NCBI GenBank assembly: GCA_049591295.1
Contig: JBAWEQ010000202.1
Span: 1-64,000, forward strand
Length of the DNA: 64,000 bases
Source of the DNA: DTPS01 sp049591295
GTDB taxonomy: Bacteria; Acidobacteriota; UBA4820; DSQY01
Direction: 5' to 3'
The position numbers and the translations under genes were made by a program. Below the pieces are notes generated by a model. The model searched no databases. It had not been told where the DNA came from and worked only from the letters and a program-made list of their open reading frames with translations. Shown here piece after piece: positions 61,751 through 64,000 of the stretch. Position 1 is the stretch's first letter. The number at the start of each line of letters is the position of its first letter.

Positions 61751-62893
61751 CTACACCCCGTCTATCGGCTCGGAGTCCGAAGGGGACGTGCCACCCCGAC
61801 CACCGAGCCAGCCCTTTCGTCTGAAAAATAGGAGCATGCCCCCCGCCATCAGGGCCATGACCCCGATGGCGAATGGGTACCCATAGCGCCACCGGAGCTC
61901 GGGCATGTTCCACCGCGAGGCCTCGGGGTTGAAGTTCATGCCGTAGAGGCTCGCGACGAAACTGAGCGGGATGAAGATCGTGGCGATGATGGTGAGGACC
62001 TTCATCACCTCGTTCATGCGGTTGTTCACGCTGGAGAGGTAGACGTCCATCATGCCGGAGGCCATCTCCCGGTAGGTCTCGATGAGATCGACGATCTGGA
62101 CGGTGTGGTCGTAGCAGTCGCGGAGGAAGAGCCGCGTCTCCCCGGCCACGAGGGTGCTGGGGTCGCGGTAGAGGATGCCCAGGGCGTCCCGCTGCGGCCA
62201 TACGGCGCGCCGGATCGTCAGCAGGTCCCGCTTGACCTCGTGGATTTTCGCCACCACGCCCTGGCCAGGCCGGAGGACCACCTCGTCTTCCAAGAGCTCC
62301 AGTTGCTCGCCCAGGTCCTCCAGGAGCGGGAAGTAGCCGTCGAGCAGGGCGTCCAGGATGGCGTAGGCGAGATAGTCCGGCCCGCCGGACCTCACCTGGG
62401 CCGAACCCTTTCGCAGGCGCTCGCGGACCGGCTCCAGGAGCGGCTCCTCTTGTTCGAGAAAGGTGATCACGAAATTCTTCCCCAAAAAGAGGCTGACCTG
62501 GCCCGTCTCCAGGTGCTCGGCTCTCCGCACGGCCCTCGAGACGATGAAGTCGTAGGCCCCGTAGTGCTCGACCTTGGAGCGCTGGTGGACGTTCACCACG
62601 TCTTCCAGGGCCAGCATGTGCAGCCCGAAGGATTCGCCGATCTGCCGCACCGTCTTGAGGTCGCCGAGGCCGGTGACGTTGACCCAGGTCACCGGCCATT
62701 TCTCCAGATAGCCCGGAAGGGAGGAGGCCTCCTCTCCCTCCTTCTCCCGCAGCTCATGCGGGCCGTACGACATCACGCGGACGTGAGAGGGGCTCGCCTC
62801 CGGGTCCGCTATGAGGGTTCCCGGAGGGGCCCCCGGCGGTGCCCTTCGCTTGAGGTGGTGACGCCGCGACTTGCGCCCGTGAGATTTGCTCAT
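61751..62893 (-). CDS. corA: CorA family Mg2+/Co2+ transporter
   Basis: The 380-aa product has the cytoplasmic funnel domain (HMLALEDVVNVHQRSKVEHY) and two C-terminal membrane helices with the signature YGMNF between them (LTIIATIFIPLSFVASLYGM). The N-terminal 50 residues are basic and Pro-rich and the last 20 hydrophilic. GGAGGCC precedes ATG 62893; the frame to 62926 adds no coding. The conserved GMNF loop selects hydrated Mg2+ in the family. Confidence 0.95.
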   Translation of the reverse strand: MSKSHGRKSRRHHLKRRAPPGAPPGTLIADPEASPSHVRVMSYGPHELREKEGEEASSLPGYLEKWPVTWVNVTGLGDLKTVRQIGESFGLHMLALEDVVNVHQRSKVEHYGAYDFIVSRAVRRAEHLETGQVSLFLGKNFVITFLEQEEPLLEPVRERLRKGSAQVRSGGPDYLAYAILDALLDGYFPLLEDLGEQLELLEDEVVLRPGQGVVAKIHEVKRDLLTIRRAVWPQRDALGILYRDPSTLVAGETRLFLRDCYDHTVQIVDLIETYREMASGMMDVYLSSVNNRMNEVMKVLTIIATIFIPLSFVASLYGMNFNPEASRWNMPELRWRYGYPFAIGVMALMAGGMLLFFRRKGWLGGRGGTSPSDSEPIDGV

Positions 62894-63285
62894 CTTCAGG
62901 CCTCCGCTTCGAGCCGTCCTCCTCATTCCTGATCCCGGCCGCCTTGTGGATCTGTTTGTATTCTACCGCATCCGGGATGGGCATCCGCTCCCTACGGGGG
63001 GAGCCGCGAAGGTAGGCCCGCAGAACGTCGGCTCCCCGCGCGAGCCGGGAGCCGGGGAGCGGGAGGCAAGGCTGGCCCCTCAAATGCCCGCGATACCTAG
63101 CCCCTGGCCTCCTCGCACGTTCAGGATTCACCTTGTGCCGCCATGAAGGGGAGCGGCGGGCGATTGTCAGGGAACCGTCCGAACAGGTACAGTGAGCCAA
63201 GCGGTGCCTTCCGCCCAGGAGTGCTCCCCGTCCATCCGTCGGGGGTGTTGGGGGGACCGCCCTCTGGCAAGGGAGCAAGGACGGC
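62894..63285. other. Intergenic region between divergent corA and glycosyltransferase genes
   Basis: A TAGAAT hexamer on the minus strand near 62965 could be a -10 for corA. No gene or strong hairpin was seen in this 392-base gap. Confidence 0.45.
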
Positions 63286-64000
63286 ATGCCGGACGACAGG
63301 GAATCGCTGGGGGGGGGTGGATGGGCGCGCCCCGTCAGGCTCATCGCCGGGGCTCTCCTGCTCATGTTGTACTTCGCGGCCCTGGGACGCCCACCCCTCC
63401 TCGAACCCGACGAGGGGCGCTACACCGAGATTCCCAAGGAGATGCTGGCGAGGCACGACTTCGTTACGCCCCACCTGGACGGCGTGCTCTACTTCGAAAA
63501 GCCGCCCCTCTATTACTGGTTTAACGCCCTCTCCATCCGTCTGTTCGGGATCAACGAATTCTCCAGCCGGTTCTGGAGCGCCGCCTTCGGCCTCCTCGGC
63601 CTGGGCCTCGCCTACCTCCTGGGGCGCAGATGCGGAGGACGGGCCGCCGGCGCATGGTCCGCCCTGATTTTGGCCACCTGCCTCCTCTACCTGGCCCTGT
63701 CCCACCTCGCCATCATCGACATGACCCTCACCTTCTTCTTCAGCCTGACCATGACCTGCTTCTGGCTGGCCTGGGAGGCCACGGGGGGCTGGAAAGAGCG
63801 GCTTCTCTGGTACGGCATGTTCCTGGGAGCGGCTCTCACCGTGCTGAGCAAGGGGCTCATGGGGATCGCGCTGCCGGGGGCCATCGCCTTCCTGACGATC
63901 CTGCTCACCTCGGGCTGGGCCGTCCTGAAGCGGGTGCCGTGGGTCAGCGGAACGCTCCTCTTCCTCGCCGTGGCCCTTCCCTGGCACGTGCTGGCCCAGA
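63286..64000 (+). CDS. ArnT-type glycosyltransferase (GT39/GT83-like), truncated by the window edge
   Basis: The first 238 residues of a multi-pass membrane glycosyltransferase are present. The start MPDDRESLGGGGWARPV is followed by a hydrophobic helix and the catalytic loop EPDEGRYTEIPKEML, whose Asp/Glu pair is the family signature. YFEKPPLYYWFNALSIRLFG is the second conserved segment. Family members transfer sugars from polyprenyl phosphates, such as aminoarabinose onto lipid A. GGGAGCAAGG precedes ATG 63286. The C-terminus lies outside. Confidence 0.9.
   Translation, partial: MPDDRESLGGGGWARPVRLIAGALLLMLYFAALGRPPLLEPDEGRYTEIPKEMLARHDFVTPHLDGVLYFEKPPLYYWFNALSIRLFGINEFSSRFWSAAFGLLGLGLAYLLGRRCGGRAAGAWSALILATCLLYLALSHLAIIDMTLTFFFSLTMTCFWLAWEATGGWKERLLWYGMFLGAALTVLSKGLMGIALPGAIAFLTILLTSGWAVLKRVPWVSGTLLFLAVALPWHVLAQ

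Noticed and set aside
1..64000. tRNA or rRNA genes
   Set aside because: No T-loop-like GGTTCGAATCC or rRNA signature was noticed in the gaps. A covariance-model scan would settle it.

Overview
This is a GC-rich segment from a Gram-negative bacterium with a large set of secreted peptidases. Two S46 dipeptidyl-peptidases, a sedolisin (S53), S41, M19 and C45-type hydrolases, a SYLF protein, an OmpA protein and many SDR, VOC and YciI proteins fit an Acidobacteriota-like organism. That placement is inferred from gene content only; there is no rRNA or other phylogenetic marker in the window. No tRNA, rRNA, CRISPR array or intact transposase was found.

Region 1 (1-3.8 kb) holds an S46 peptidase and an M19 dipeptidase. 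Region 2 (3.9-20.6 kb) looks accessory. Small VOC, YciI and DHFR-like enzymes, one of them frameshifted, a giant secreted protein of unknown function, an Mrr endonuclease, two cupins and an S41 peptidase are separated by unusually repeat-rich intergenic DNA. The repeats are GATGAGG-type tracts, five copies of an ATTCTGTG/CACAGAAT hairpin, an ABAB tandem array of about 95-bp units, an exact 13 x 21-bp array, and a tandemly duplicated secreted-protein module bounded by 19-bp inverted repeats. Both paralogues in that module carry frameshifts at homopolymers.

Region 3 (20.6-31.5 kb) contains a type III polyketide synthase, flavoprotein and methyltransferase operon, probably for a phenolic lipid or pyrone. 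A three-hairpin dispersed repeat lies between the last two genes. Also here are a small secreted protein upstream of an OmpA protein, a Gly-rich secreted protein whose upstream region carries a duplicated 108-bp structured element, a nitronate monooxygenase-like protein and a YaiI-family protein.

Region 4 (31.6-64 kb) is core-like and gene dense. It holds the second S46 peptidase, the pntAA-pntAB-pntB proton-translocating transhydrogenase operon, a serine hydrolase, a SYLF protein, a TauE/SafE exporter with its DUF1634 partner, two cytidylate-kinase-like proteins (one fused to a BON domain), an MFS efflux pump, a C45-type hydrolase, a HI0933-type flavoprotein, acetate kinase, a sedolisin, a LOG-family protein, a YiiX-like hydrolase, three SDRs, an NRDE protein, an O-methyltransferase, Ddl, IspG, CorA and the start of an ArnT-type glycosyltransferase that runs off the window.

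Most starts were assigned from purine-rich ribosome binding sites 5-12 bases upstream. Several proteins below the usual ORF size limit (39 and 54 aa) were added because they have strong ribosome binding sites.
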